Source: Nymphaea colorata (Eukaryota; Streptophyta; Magnoliopsida; Nymphaeales; Nymphaeaceae). Taken from it: a DNA stretch of 64,000 bases. The translations under genes and the position numbers were made by a program. The DNA is taken from positions 1,676,001-1,740,000 of the forward strand of contig NC_045149.1 in NCBI RefSeq assembly GCF_008831285.2. Direction: 5' to 3'. Under the pieces are notes generated by a model. That model saw only the letters and a list, made by a program, of their open reading frames with translations. It did not search any database and had not been told where the DNA came from. This document shows positions 26,094 through 38,087 of this stretch, one piece after another. Every line of letters starts with the position of its first letter. The stretch's first letter is position 1.

Positions 26094-29000
26094 CCTCCCT
26101 CAAGAGAAACTTCATTTCCTTGATGTAGCTCATTGAGAACATTCAGACATAGCCTCGTTAACCTGTTTAGTTAATCTATCAGCTATTTCATCCTCAGCGG
26201 TGGGATAAGGAGCATGAACCAGACTTCTTAGCAATTAAATGACATACAAAATGTACATCGATTTTATGCATGCTTCTAGATTTTTTAGTACCTGGACAGC
26301 CAGCCCAATCGGCTTCTGAATAAACATGTATATACTTATCCCTTAAGGAGGCAAAGTGAAGACTATGTTGTAGATTTTAGATATGAAGAATACACTTCAC
26401 CAGCAATCCATGTATCACTGAAGGTTTATGCATGAGTGCATTGACTTTATTAACATTGATATAATATCTAGTTAAGTAAGTGTACTGTAATGCTTCAACA
26501 ATACTCCTGTCAAGAAAAAAATCATCAAAATCTGCACTATCACCACCATATAACTTTGCTTAGGACATTGGAGTCGAACCAGACTTGCACTCAATTGTTA
26601 TGGTCATTCATTAGTTATTCCATAGTATATTTTTGTGGTGATAATTGTGGCTCCTTGATCATCATATGATACCATTACTCCAAAAAAGTAATGAAGTCCA
26701 CCAAGATCTTTAAGGGCAATTTGGCTTCTAAGAATTTTTACATTCCAACTTGGAGAAGTTTTGTAGTCAAGATATCATCTTTGGGTATGCTTGAACTTTT
26801 AAAACTGATACTCATATGAGAGTTACTGACCTCTTGAAACCATGCCCTAGGAGCTAGCTTTAGCCCATGTAATGTTTCATGAAGTTGGCAAATATAAGAA
26901 GGCATTTGTGGATCCATGAATCTCGCAATTGGATCATATACACTTCTTGGAGGGTGCTATATATTGAGAAACATGCTATTGAAATCAAATGGTCATATAA
27001 TCTATCCCTTGGTTAAAGCAAGCTATAAAACCATTTGTATGGTGGCAAAATAACTACTGTAATGAAGGTCTCAAATAAATCAACATCTTCTTCTTCATTT
27101 AATTCCTTAGTGACAAGCTTAGGTTTAAGGTGCTCAAGAATTTTATTTGGCTTCCTTTAATATCATAGACCCTTTACAAAAAACAGCATTATAGTTGAGA
27201 GGAGGAGGAAGAAGCAATCAGGTTTGACTTGTTTGAAAATATTTAAATCTGTCCTCCATCGCTAAATGTGACTTAGCATCCCAGTTCACTTTCTCAAATG
27301 TCTTCAGTTTTATGTACCCTAAAAAGTGATTTAGCAAAACAATAGATAACATATATCGAGAGAAAGGCTTAAGAGAGCCAATTTGAAACCTAGTTACCAT
27401 TTGGAGGGTGCATTATGGCACAGGAGTGGCAAGATCTTGCTGGGGAAGGTCTCCATGGTCAATACCAAATCAATGTCCTCATGTGGTTCAGCTATATGGA
27501 AATAGAAATTGAGGGTGAAGTGGGAGCTTGATCATGAGAGGGCTACATCGGGTTAACATAAGAGTGTTCCTCACGCTTAGAAAGGAATCATCATAGATCT
27601 ATGACCTCAAATAGTTCAAGAACATGATTTAATGTAGATGTAGACAATTTAAACTCTTTATCAAAGGGAAAGAAATACTCTTCATTGTATCCAAGTCCAT
27701 GAAAACGTATGCATGATTATTCTGGCTATATCCCATAAAATTGTATGATTTGTATTAATAGTCTAGATTGGTGGACATATATGATCTTAGATTTGCATGG
27801 AAAAGGCAACCAAAGGCCTTGAGAGACTCATAGTCTGGTTAACCACTTTGAAAAGGACCATGAGAGAACTCTTGCTAATTTTGAACTATTTTGGAGGCAA
27901 ACAACATTAAAAGCAAAAGACCAAAAGCATGTGGGCATCTTACTCCAAGACATCAAGGTGGGACTGATGTCAATCAAGCGCCCATGTTTGCATGGACACT
28001 AAGAATCTATTCTATTCTTGAGCATGAGGGTGAAAAATATTCATGTATGATTCCCACCTTTTCAAATGGGGATCTATAACTTTGTCTTCTCATCCCTCGT
28101 AGTACGAAAGTTCTCCATATTCTTTCCAAACTACAGCCATGACCTTAAACTTTTGGAACATTAACAATACTATAGGTTTATGCTTTGGCAGAAATAGGTA
28201 TGCATGTTTAGAAAATGCATCAAAAATTATGATGTAGTATCAATGTCCAATTCCACTTAAAAGAGAGGGTGGTATTTAGACATTATAATAGATAGGCTTA
28301 AGGGGCTCAAGTTCACTATATTTAGTTTTATCAAATGACAATTTATAAAATTTTCCACACAAAGCATAAATATTAATAGAGCAACCAACAAACGGTAAAC
28401 AAAATAGAACTTTCAACTATTCTTAAGTTAGCATGGCCCAACCGATTATAGCACATTGTTCGGCCACCTTTCTCTCCAATTGAAGTAGTCCTTTCATTGA
28501 AGTCTCAAATATCCAAACATTTTAATTCCATCTTTCACCAATATATGCAACCCGTCCTTGCTAGCTTTGGTGTCTCTAATTTTGCATCTGAAGAATCAAA
28601 TTCAAAAACTATGTCATTGTCTTTAGCAAATCACTAAACTAAATGCAATTTCTAAAATTATAATAGAAGGAACATTAAAGATAGTACCCCTAAATAATTA
28701 TGAACAAACCACTTCAAATGAACTTCTACCAATATGTTGATTGTCAAACCTATGTTGTTTCTTGCCTTTATAGAATGATTGCCTATGCAGATTGAATAAA
28801 TTGAGGAAAAGCTCAAATCGTGCAAGATGTTGAGAGGCTCTTGGATAGGGTACCATGACTCCTCCCTACAAATGTAAAAGGTATAGACATGATGAGCATG
28901 AGGAGAATTCAATGATTCTGACTAAATATGGTGACATGTTTTGGTAGCATTACCTAGTTTGTCACAAAACTGATAAATAATTGATTGTCAATTTTTGTTG

Positions 29001-30535
29001 TTAGTTTCCAAATTTAGATGGCTATTCTAAAAGAATCCTCGATGGTGGCCTCTTCCATGAAACCTATGTCAATCTCCTCGATAAAATACTTTGGTAACAG
29101 CCTTGGTTCACATTGTTTTATTCTAAATTTACTTGTGAATATGTTGGCTTCAAGTTGAGAATCAAGAGTGTCATCTCTATACTCTTCTCCAAGAAAAGCT
29201 TCATGGATATTGGCGCACTGTATTTCCTGATAGACAATGCAAGGAATCATACTAACTCGGGGGACCTCATAGGGCATAGGAAAGCAAATCTTAATCTACA
29301 ACCTTCCTAGCCATGTTAACTTGATGGGCAATAGGTCAAGTCATTAGTCATATTTAGTAGGTTTTGCTCCCCACTTCAAGCATAGGCTGTGCTTGTGCCA
29401 TTCAAAACTCTGTTTTAGTCTCATTATTGCAAGTTCTTTTGTTTGAGCAAGATTTCTGAGGCATATATATACCTGCCCAAGCTGGTCATCTTTTGGATTG
29501 CAGCTTTTGGATGTCTATCAAAATGAAAAATTAGTCCTTAAAAAAAATTATATATTATCCATTTATACTGGCTTTGTTTATACTCAAAAAAAAATTCATG
29601 GAACATGTTTGTAAATAGTTTTTCTCTTTTTAATTGTGAATTTTTTCCTTGATTTGTAGGTGGAAAACCATGAAAGCAAAAGATGTGTATGGAACTAAAG
29701 CTAGAGATCATTATGTGAAGGAATCATGAATTTTTTGTGTATTTAAATAGTTATAAGATTTTTTTGCTTAATCATGCAAAACATTAATGCATACTACAAG
29801 ATCAACAAACATGCTTGAGTTTTGTTCAATGACTCTCCCTCTCTCTTCCCCTATGTGCGTGTGTGTGTGTGTGTATGTATGTGTATATATATATGAACGG
29901 CTAGGGTTATTGTTCCTAAAAATGATTATATGAGGGATTATGGATGGTTGGGGGACCATTCCTAATGAGTCTTTATTAGGAATGGTTGCAACTATTCCTA
30001 AAAGTATTTAAGAACACTACTTTTAGAGATGTTTTAGGAATGGTCACTCAACTATTCCTAATTACTTTTAAAAAAAGATGCATATACTTTTTCAAACGGT
30101 TTCTAGCCATTCTTAGAAGTATATACTCTTGTTGTGCACTAAAGTTGTTCCTTCAGATGCATTATATGAGCAGGACATTGCACAACATAGGCATTCCTCA
30201 AGTTGCACCAAATTTAGTAGGAAGTCTCAAGACTGACCATTGAGAATCAAGTTCAGTAACAGAATAGATTGTCGAACTCAATAAGAGTTGTACTCATTGT
30301 TATAAACACTCTAGATTAATGGTTTGCTTCTGATCTTCTTCTCATTTAGTCCATAAGACACTAAGAGTGAACAAAGCTCATGATCAAAAGCTCATATGGA
30401 GGCCATAGTTCAAACTTCAACTTTGTGGAAAGGAAATATTTAAAGTTAATTACAGTTCTAGCAATGTTGGGAGAGACAAATTGCTCATAGCATTTTTCTT
30501 CATGGTCGTTAGCAGTTGTCTAGGGATCATGGAAA
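26094..30535 (-). pseudogene. Old Ty1/copia coding region, gag to RNase H, heavily decayed
   Basis: Read on the minus strand from high to low coordinate. Integrase C-terminal type phrases (FMGYSQNNHAYVF) lie near 27690-27740. Reverse transcriptase phrases lie near 27060-27130 (VDLFETF), near 26930 (EVYM) and near 26830-26900 (LHETLHGLKLAPRAWFQ in mixed frames). An RNase H tail ends near 26180, followed by the polypurine tract. The 28.1-29.3 kb part sits where the Gag-pre-integrase region should be but is barely readable. Stops and frameshifts occur throughout. Together with LTRs at 25702-26093 and 30548-30930 this is one complete but dead element. Confidence 0.65.
29900..30130. repeat. MITE-like block with repeated AGGAATGG/CCATTCCT motif
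   Basis: The motif CCATTCCTAA, or its complement TTAGGAATGG, or the variant ACTATTCCTAA occurs about six times in both orientations within 230 bases. Such motif clusters are typical of the subterminal regions of CACTA-like or similar DNA elements. It lies inside the old copia region, so it probably inserted there. The ends were not resolved. A (GT)n and TA microsatellite adjoins it at 29860-29895. Confidence 0.4.
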
Positions 30536-30547
30536 GTCCTGATACCA
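30536..30547 (-). other. Primer-binding site (initiator Met tRNA type), old copia
   Basis: On the minus strand reads TGGTATCAGGAC, close to TGGTATCAGAGC, the copia primer-binding site complementary to the initiator methionine tRNA. It lies at the inner edge of the 5' LTR. Confidence 0.55.
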
Positions 30548-30930
30548 GCTTAAAGAAGGAAAAAGAGAAAATGAGGGGCAACACACACACGCACACACAT
30601 ATGAAAAGGTAAGGATTTTCGACATGTTTGGATCTCACAATCTATGTCTAGAATTTTTCTACTCAATCCCCACAATGAACATCAAGAACTCCATTTATTC
30701 AGTTGTCACTGTACACATTTCCTTTGGTAGCATCAAAATATTTTCTTTCATACTTTACTATTTTCTTAGAATTGATAATATCATAAATACCACAAGAATC
30801 ATTGCCTTATTGGTTATCATTATCCTCCAATATTGCCCTCAGTATTCATGGGATTTCTCTGGTTCAACTTTCCTTTGTGATCCTATCTTCCCAAACCTGT
30901 GTTTATTATTGTTATTCATTCTTTCAAAAG
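30548..30930 (-). repeat. 5' LTR of the old minus-strand copia element
   Basis: Partner of 25702-26093. Inner edge defined by the primer-binding site; outer edge near TTCTTTCAAAAG at about 30927. No target duplication could be recognised, in keeping with age. Confidence 0.55.
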
Positions 30931-32337
30931 TTAACACGTCAAGTTAATTGTAGAATTGGATACAACAATTATCATATCCAACTATTGGTTGGATAAAATG
31001 AAATGGGGGTGGATGAGGGGAGATAAACTTTTGATTTTGGGATGTGGAGTCAACTAGGATTTCTGATTAGGCCTCCCACTCTTACCTGGGGATCGGAGAT
31101 GGTGATGAAACTGGAAATGATGTATAGTTTCCCCTGCTCCTCCAACATTGTGCCCAGGGAGTGCATAGAGAGGAAAAAGCTATGGAAATGCAGGACCAAG
31201 AAATGTTCAATGGTGAAGATAATGGTCGCATTCTCCCAAGTAGTCATATTTGGGGCAACCGACCTCCATCTTCAATGGAAGTGTCAGAGCAGAAAAGATA
31301 TGGTACTATTGAGGAGGTTGACGGAAGTGAACAGTATTAAGGATGGTAAGAAGGAAGGTGGTTTGTGTACATGGGAGGAAGGAAGTTGGAAAAAAGTCGT
31401 TACAGGGAGCCAAGATTTAGATTTAGATGGATGTCTAGAGGCATTCATGCATCAAGAGTCTTTTTCACAATGTCAGCCTACTGATGCATGGAGGAATGGT
31501 TCAGGTTTGTTATAGTATCTGGTTTCTATGATGGAAGTTCAGTTGTAGGCATGGACTATAGATTTGGCTTTGAATTCCCACTCAAGATATGGGGAAAAAA
31601 AAAATCTAAATCTTAGGCTCTCCATTATTGGTAGGGTAGATCTCGTGTGAGAGTCAATATTGAAGAGGAAATGGAAGTCATTTTGAGAAAGCACACTTGG
31701 ATGGTCGACGGTAGGTCCCTGGTAGGCCTTAGGAGGAATTCATGAACTGAAATGAGGATCATTGAAAAGAATCAGTGTGAGTGTAGATTTAAATGCCAAA
31801 GTCTTCCCACCATATTTGGAACATCTACAGTTTTCACTAAGGTGATGGAAGCTTTCTTTGTTAGAGCATATACGTGCGTGTCGCAGATGCAATGACTAAG
31901 ATATGCCCACATCTAGGTGAATTTTCCCCTTAATTTTAAGCAAGGTTGGCAAACCTGTAACTCAATCTCAGATCAGTAGACGACCAGGTATTGACTGTGT
32001 GACTTGGTTGAGTCAAGTCATAAATTTTTCCTGCATATGAATGAAGTTGAGCATATTTACTACATATCAGACCTCAACAATTAACTACATAATGCACATA
32101 TAATTATAAATTTCAGCAAAAATTTAACTAATATCACTATAATGCTACAATACGGCCATAGAAAATTCCTCTGTGCGGAATGAGGGGGATAGTTAGAAGA
32201 TCAAAACAAGCAAGGTCAGTTCATCAACAATCAAAATATACATAAAGATTAGAAAGCAGATAAGCAAGTAAATGTGGATACAATACACCATTCAAATCCA
32301 TGGACAGTGAAGCATGTCTCTAACATTCCCCTAAATC
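30931..32337. other. Unassigned; 157-codon open stretch at 31042-31515
   Basis: The + strand ORF 31042-31515 is the longest here. It is rich in Lys, Glu and Trp with no domain I can name, and open fragments in shifted frames continue to about 31900. It may be a decayed transposon ORF or a captured gene. Nothing recognisable lies between 31.9 and 32.3 kb. Confidence 0.3.
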
Positions 32338-33356
32338 TAGGCCTGAACAACGAGCCGAGTAACTTGAGATCAGATTGTTAAAGGTTGGCTCAAAGTTGAG
32401 TTCGTGCTAACCCTTTTCTTAAATGAGTCCAGCTCGAGTTGAAATTAAAACTTGAGCTCTACTCAAATAAGCTCGAGTTGGCTCGATTACCTTAGTTTTG
32501 AAACATGAAAAAGTAGTTTCAAATTTGCAAAAAGAAGAGCTGAGAACCTCTTTCTGTAAAAATATTATTTAAAAATGTTGTGGCTTTAACCTTTTAGAAT
32601 CATAATAGCTTAAAAAGAAGACAAAAGTTTGGGTCATTTTGAATTTAAATGGTATAAATGCCCTCATTTCACCCACAACCCTCATTTTCTTCTTTTGTTT
32701 CTCTCTCTCGTCACTCCTCCTTTTCTCCCAAACCTCTTCACTCCTCCTCTTCTCCCAAACCTCGAGCTCCATAACCCTCCTAGCATCTCCAATAGTTAGC
32801 ATGCTACCAACGCCTTTGCAGCTACAACCCACCATAGCAGAACAATATCGGTTAACCCACTGTGAGTTTTTTTATTGTTTATTAATTATTTTATTTATTC
32901 ATTTTATTTTTTAATAGGTTTTTCTTTTTTGGTTGAACGTTCTAGTGGATAGAGATGGAATTCACCTTCTCTAGTGAGGCAACCGGCAGCTTTGAGATCG
33001 ACAACCCACCATACATGATGATGGCTGACCCATGATAAGTTTTCATATTGTTCCAGCCTACACTGGAGCCCAATGTTTTCCCTAAAATGTCATTTCTCTC
33101 CATTTTAGGGTTTTTAGAGATTCCATTTAATAAATGGAGTTACTGTTTTAGGGATTTTAGGAACTCCATTAAAGAGTAACACGAGCTTGAACGAGGTCAT
33201 TCCCCTAGGGTTTTCAAAAACTCCATTTGAGAAATTGAGTTACACGAGCCTAAATGAGTCCAGCTCAAGCTCGACACAAACTATCGATTCGAGCTCGAGC
33301 CAAGCAAAAATTAGTTGAGTCAAGCTCAAGGTTGACTCGGCTCGTGTTCACTCCTA
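32338..33356. mobile_element. hAT-type non-autonomous element, about 1 kb
   Basis: Terminal inverted repeats: TAGGCCTGAACAACGAGCCG on the left and, reversed, TAGGAGTGAACACGAGCCGAG on the right. Flanking octamers CCTAAATC (32330-32337) and TCTACATC (33357-33364) agree at six of eight positions, the 8-bp duplication length of hAT elements. Both ends carry GCTCGAG and GAGCTCGAG words, as in the element at 21956-22409. The interior (32600-32930) has T/C-rich short ORFs without similarity to a transposase. Confidence 0.65.
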
Positions 33357-33364
33357 TCTACATC

Positions 33365-33828
33365 ATTCACCATTCTTGCAACATATGTCATGTAAAAAGT
33401 AATTAACAATATACATGTATCTAAGACACCTTTTTTGTGTTTGTTTATTTAAGTGCCCAAACTTGATGTACCTTCTTTAAGTTCAGGTGAAGACTCAAGG
33501 TGTGATTGGTGAAGCTGCAGGTTACCCACTCAGTGTAGCAGTTCCTTCCCAAATCACAAACAACAAAACCCATGAATGTGAGTATGAGTTAAGGGGTTAA
33601 CCGATAACCATCAAAATTGAAAACTCTTTAATTAACGGTGAAATTAGAGATTTCCTAGCTGCCACACGACTAACAGCCCACTTGACACCCTATGGAGCAT
33701 TGGAGATGTGGGGAGAGAGAGACAGAGATAGAGGGTGACAGAAGTGAGGTTAGATCTTTGGCAATAGGCCTTTAGAGGTCATTGGAGATAATTGTGGCCA
33801 AGGAACATTGGAAGAGAGAGAGAGAGAA

Positions 33829-33867
<39 letters not shown>

Positions 33868-34439
33868 ACCCTTTGATGCCAGACATAGCATCTCATCATT
33901 GGAAAACAAGAGGGATAGAGAGACAAAAGAGACCTCTACTTTGGGCCTATGATAGCTAGCTTTTGGATGCCACTGGAGAGGACCGTCATCTTCCACAGAA
34001 CTCTAATAGCCAATAGACTGCCAGAGATAGAGACATACTTGAGTTTGCTGCATGTCGGTGGCGGATGGAAGGCACTGAAAAACAGTGCCTCCAGCCTCTC
34101 CACTTCATTATAAAACCTTGCCCTGCTTCAATGAAGAGGAACTAAGAAAATGGAGAGGAACTAAGAAAATGGCAAGGCAATGGCAACTCAAGCATTAGGC
34201 AGGAAGCATGCATAGTTTATTTAAGTCGGTTTGGTTCGTTTGAAAACAGATGTGTTTAGCCGATTCACACCAGAAAATGTGGTGTATCACTGCAAACTGT
34301 CTTGTGCCTAAATCGGCCGAGTCATACATGATTCAGTATTCAAGGGCAATCATCACAGATTCTGCTGCTACCTCACCAAACCTTGACTAGTTTCTAGATA
34401 TTTGGGCAGTCTGAGCTAATTAGCTCAGTGCATTTTCTG
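33365..34439. other. Spacer with GA microsatellite
   Basis: No gene recognised. A (GA)n tract occupies 33812-33864; the Ser/Leu-rich minus-strand ORF over it is a translation of the repeat. Confidence 0.6.
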
Positions 34440-35041
34440 GCCCTGGTTTTAAGCATGATTGGAAGGTAAGTCTTAAGATAGGAGATAATAAGTTCCTACA
34501 AGAAATAAAGTATAAAGCAAGGGTCAGATACCACAGCAAGTGTGGCACCACCTCCCATTTTGAGGATATGTGCAAACTAAAGTCGTTAATTGAAAATGGA
34601 AACTAAAGTCGTTAATAAGGAAGAATAATTTTAGAAGGCATCAAGAACAAGAAAGATGTTGAACATAATATATTGAATGGCATATGCTCTAGAAGACTGA
34701 GAAGTAGGCTTTGATGGAAGAGCTACCTTAGTAGAGCAATACAATTGGCAAAGTCTAACAGAACTTGCTTTGAGATTATGATGATCGTAGTAAAAGGGAA
34801 AGGCAAAGGAAGGAGTCCAAAGCTAGGACGCAGAAAAAAGGCAATAAGGTGTCTCCTAAAAAAATGTGCCTCCATTTTGACCATTTTATGATTCTTGATG
34901 ACTATGTTAAAGATCATGAGCTTGACGAGGGTGGCCCTCTGGGATTTATTTTTACTTCAAATAGGTCAAAGAATTCGTGTGGTTTAGAAGAGGAAGATGG
35001 ATAGGTGACTGTAATTTTTAGTCAATATGTTCATCAGATTA
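34440..35041 (+). pseudogene. LINE ORF1 remnant with degraded zinc knuckle
   Basis: Near 34525-34580 the + strand reads RYHSKCGTTSHFEDMC, a CCHC-type nucleic-acid-binding knuckle with its first Cys apparently lost. It precedes the endonuclease start by about 0.8 kb, which is the usual place for the C-terminal knuckle of a plant L1-type ORF1. Stops and shifts break the rest. The 5' boundary of the LINE is unknown. Confidence 0.45.
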
Positions 35042-35339
35042 ATGTGGAGAAACTGACCCCAGTCAAAAAAAATTTGGAGGGTTAATTGGAAAAAGAGTAC
35101 ACACTTTGTTAGTCAAGGAAAGATAGAAAGGCTGCTCTTGCGACCTTTTTAATCTGGTGAAAACTCTTGTAACTAGATGTAGTGTCTCTAAGAAGAGGAA
35201 AACGACGTGTGCTGATTGCTTGAATGGCATGGAATATCAGCATCATATTATTGGGTAGACTGATAAGGATAATGATGGGCAAACGGAAAAAGAGGTCGTT
35301 CAAGCCTAGTATCAAAGAGACAATCCAATCCCAATGGGA

Positions 35340-36071
35340 GTGATTTGTTGGAATGTTAGGGGCTTAGTGAAGCTGTATACCCAATATGAACTCAGTTGGA
35401 TTTTGACAGAAAAGAGTAATGTGTCGATGTTTTTATTATTGACTTTATGTTAACTTCTATAAGGATTGCTAACATTATGAACAAACTTGAAAGCTACAAG
35501 TATGCATATAGTGAGAATGTTTTAGGTGGTGTTAATCTTCCTCCTATATTGGCAATGGAGTGCAAAATAAAGCTTAGTCAGGTTCTTCTCATGGAAGAAG
35601 TCATGTGGGAACAGAGATCAAGCAAAAAAAGGTTAATGAAAGGGATAAAAACACATTCTATTTTCATGCAATGGCGAAGAGTAGGCTGATTAAGAGGCAA
35701 ATTAGAATTATGGGAAGTGAATGCAGACTGTTCAATGACCATGAGCAGATTGTTGATATATGCACTAGCTACATTAAGGAGCTCCTAGGTCATAATCACG
35801 CTGAAGGAAAACTGTTCGAGGCTTTAATTGATGGCGAGACTTGAAGTGATTTCTTGCTTTTGCCAATCATTGGGAATGAAGGAAATGATGGAGTTATCAG
35901 CTTAGGCAAGGATAGTACGGTGGGTCTGGATGGTTTTTCGAACTATTTCTGTCAAGGATATTGGAAATTATTGAAGGTGATCTTGTAGAGGCAATCTATG
36001 ATTTCTTCCACAAAGGAAAAAAATTTCAAATCACAAATTACATGATGATTTTCCTAATAGCCAAAAATAAA
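35340..36071 (+). pseudogene. LINE ORF2, left half (endonuclease start to RT start)
   Basis: Near 35343 the + strand gives ICWNVRGL, the start of the L1 apurinic endonuclease (typically I-S-W-N-V-R-G-L). Near 35905-36070 it gives LGKDSTVGLDGFS, then DLVEAIYDFFHKGKKFQ and LIAKNK, the block that opens plant LINE reverse transcriptases. There are stops and at least one frameshift (about 35965), and most of the endonuclease appears deleted. The reading is interrupted at 36071 by the copia insertion and resumes at 41434. Confidence 0.7.
36067..36071. repeat. Target-site duplication, left
   Basis: ATAAA, identical to 41434-41438; 5 bp is the usual length for Ty1/copia integration. Confidence 0.9.
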
Positions 36072-36310
36072 TGTTGCGTAGAGAGGTAGAGAGGAGGGAG
36101 AAGAGAAGAAGGTGAGGAAGGAGGAGAGAATAGGTAGCAGTCATCAATCTGTCGGCTGCTCCTTTTCTATTAGACTAAATAAGGATTAGGGTTATGTTTA
36201 ACCCTTTACATAAAGAGTCCAACAAATTTTTAAAAATTCAGAAAGCTACCTAATATTAAATACCAAAATACATAACACTTTAAATACCAAAGCAGCATGT
36301 TTCCTCAACA
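36072..36310 (-). repeat. 3' LTR of the copia element
   Basis: 239 bp, TGTTG...CAACA. Differs from 41195-41433 at three bases: one T/C in CCTTTTCTATT, one C/T in GAGTCCAAC and one T/A in the following AAATTTTT run. It has a purine-rich tract (GAGAGGTAGAGAGGAGGGAG) near its outer end. Confidence 0.97.
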
Positions 36311-36322
36311 CTTCCCCTCAAG
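36311..36322 (-). other. Polypurine tract
   Basis: On the minus strand reads CTTGAGGGGAAG directly before the TGTTG of the 3' LTR; the classic copia plus-strand primer. Confidence 0.9.
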
Positions 36323-37194
36323 CTGGAGCATAGATGTCTATCATGTTTAGCTTGCTACAACACTTCATGAAATTAGATATTAGAAGAGCTTTGGTAAATA
36401 TATCTGCAGGTTGGTCTTCGAAAGCAACATACTCAGTAGAGATAATCCCTGCTTGGACCAAGTCTCTAATGTAATGACAATAAACTTCAATATGCTTGGT
36501 CCATTCGTGGACGACCGGATTATTTGCTATGTAAGTAGCCGCTTTATTATCACATTGCATTTTTATAGGCAATTCTACCTGAATTCCAAGACCTTCTAGC
36601 ATGCCTCTCACCCACGTGATTTCAGTGGCTGTTTGGGCCATGGCTCGATATTCTGACTCGGCACTCGATCGAGCAACAACAACTTGCTTTTTACTTCTCC
36701 AAGAAACTAAGTTGCCACCAACAAAGATACAGAATCCCGTAGTGGAATTTTTGTCATCAATTGAGGCTGCATAATCTGCATCAGAATAAGCTTCTATCTG
36801 AAGTGCGGTGCTTCTTCTAAATAATAGACCCTTTCCAGGGGATCTTTTTAGAAATTTCAATAATAACATAGTTGCATCCCAATGGGCTTTCCTTGGCTTA
36901 TTCATAAATTGGCTTAGTTTTCCCACAACAAAGGATATATCAGGTCTAGTAATTGTCACATATAGTAGCTTTTCAATGAGAGACCGATATGATTTGCTAT
37001 CAACAGGTTCAGATTTGTCATCATATAAATGAGTGCGAGAATTCATAGGAATAGAAGGTGGTTTAGTTCCAGTCATACCTGTTTCATGTAGCAAATCAAG
37101 AACATATTTTCTTTGAGAAAGGACTAGACTTTCTTTACTTCTTGCTGCTTCTATCCCCAAGAAGTAACGTAGAGAGCCAAGATCTTTAGTAACA
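36318..37194 (-). pseudogene. copia RNase H domain and polymerase C-terminal part
   Basis: An open stretch of 280 codons, the longest intact piece of the element. In order: FLGIEAARS, the LYVTITRPDISFVVG block, SDADYAA, then RSSAESEYRAMA, CDNKAATYIANNPVVHEWTK and QPADIFTKAL. The acidic residues of the RNase H signature in SDADYA, AESEYRAM and CDNKAA are present. One conserved position in the HIEVDCH-type motif reads Tyr instead of Asp (HIEVYCH), which may harm activity. It ends 8 bases before the 3' LTR, overlapping the polypurine tract. It joins the polymerase domain only through a frameshift near 37215. Confidence 0.9.
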
Positions 37195-38087
37195 AAATGT
37201 CGTTGTAAATACTTCTTTGTGTCTTGTATTTTTGTTCATTGTCACCAATCAAAATAATATCATCAACATATATCACCATAACAACTATACTTCTTGAAGT
37301 TCTTTTTATGAACAATGAATGATCTAAAGGCGATCTCTAAACTTAGACACAACATCACACAACTTCTGAAACCATGCTCTAGGACTCTGTTTCAAACCAT
37401 ATATAGCCTTATTTAACAAACATACCTTGGTACACTCCCTCTCTTTCTCAAAGCCGGGTGGTTGCTGCATATAAACCACTTCAGTTAAATCCTCATACAG
37501 AAATGCATTTTTAACATCCAGTTGGTACATGTTCCAACCATAATGAACTGCAACAGATATAATGGGTCGTATAGTGCCCAAACGTGCCACAGGAGAGAAA
37601 GTTTCAAAGAAGTTAACACCATATGTCTGTGTGCACCCTTTTTCTACTAAACATGCCTTGTAGCGCTCAACTGTACCATCTGAGTTGTACTTGATAGTGA
37701 AAACTCATTTCGAGCCAACAATATCTGCCCCATGAGAAAGTCCAACGAGATCCCAAGTGTGACGAGATATTAGAGAATCCATCTTCTCCTTCATAGCCTG
37801 GTACCACTTATAGTCCAACATAGCTAGTTCATGTGAAATAGGAATGGATGTAGCTGACAAGGCATCAATGAATTTGCACATATGGTCTCCCACATGAGTT
37901 GTACTAACAAACTTAGAAAGATGATGAACTGTGCATTGTCTAATCCCTTTACGCAGTGCAATAGGTAATTCATTAGGAACAGAAGCATCAAGGGAACACT
38001 TAGGCATGTCATGTAATTCAAAATTACTTACCTCCCGAGAGTAAGATGGTGCAGGGTCATTAGATGATGGATTTCTTCTTGAATATG
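37195..38087 (-). pseudogene. copia reverse transcriptase, broken
   Basis: RNA-dependent DNA polymerase region. The stretch 38007-37705 covers the part before the catalytic core and ends in a TGA (37707-37705) at a place where the family has Trp (before VFTIKYNSDG), so a TGG to TGA change is likely. The stretch 37590-37324 carries LDVKNAFLYEDLTEVVYM, QPPGFEKE and IYGLKQSPRAWF, and then shifts frame near 37330. The catalytic YVDD motif is intact in the next frame at 37259-37270. There is a further shift near 37215. The domain is complete in outline but cannot be translated as one protein. Confidence 0.9.

Noticed and set aside
29856-30947. Membrane-like ORFs with many Phe/Ile/Leu
   Set aside because: AT-rich chance ORFs across LTR and microsatellite sequence.
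31042-31515. 157-aa ORF as a cellular gene
   Set aside because: No recognisable domain, no promoter or intron signals, lies among transposon remnants; left as unassigned.
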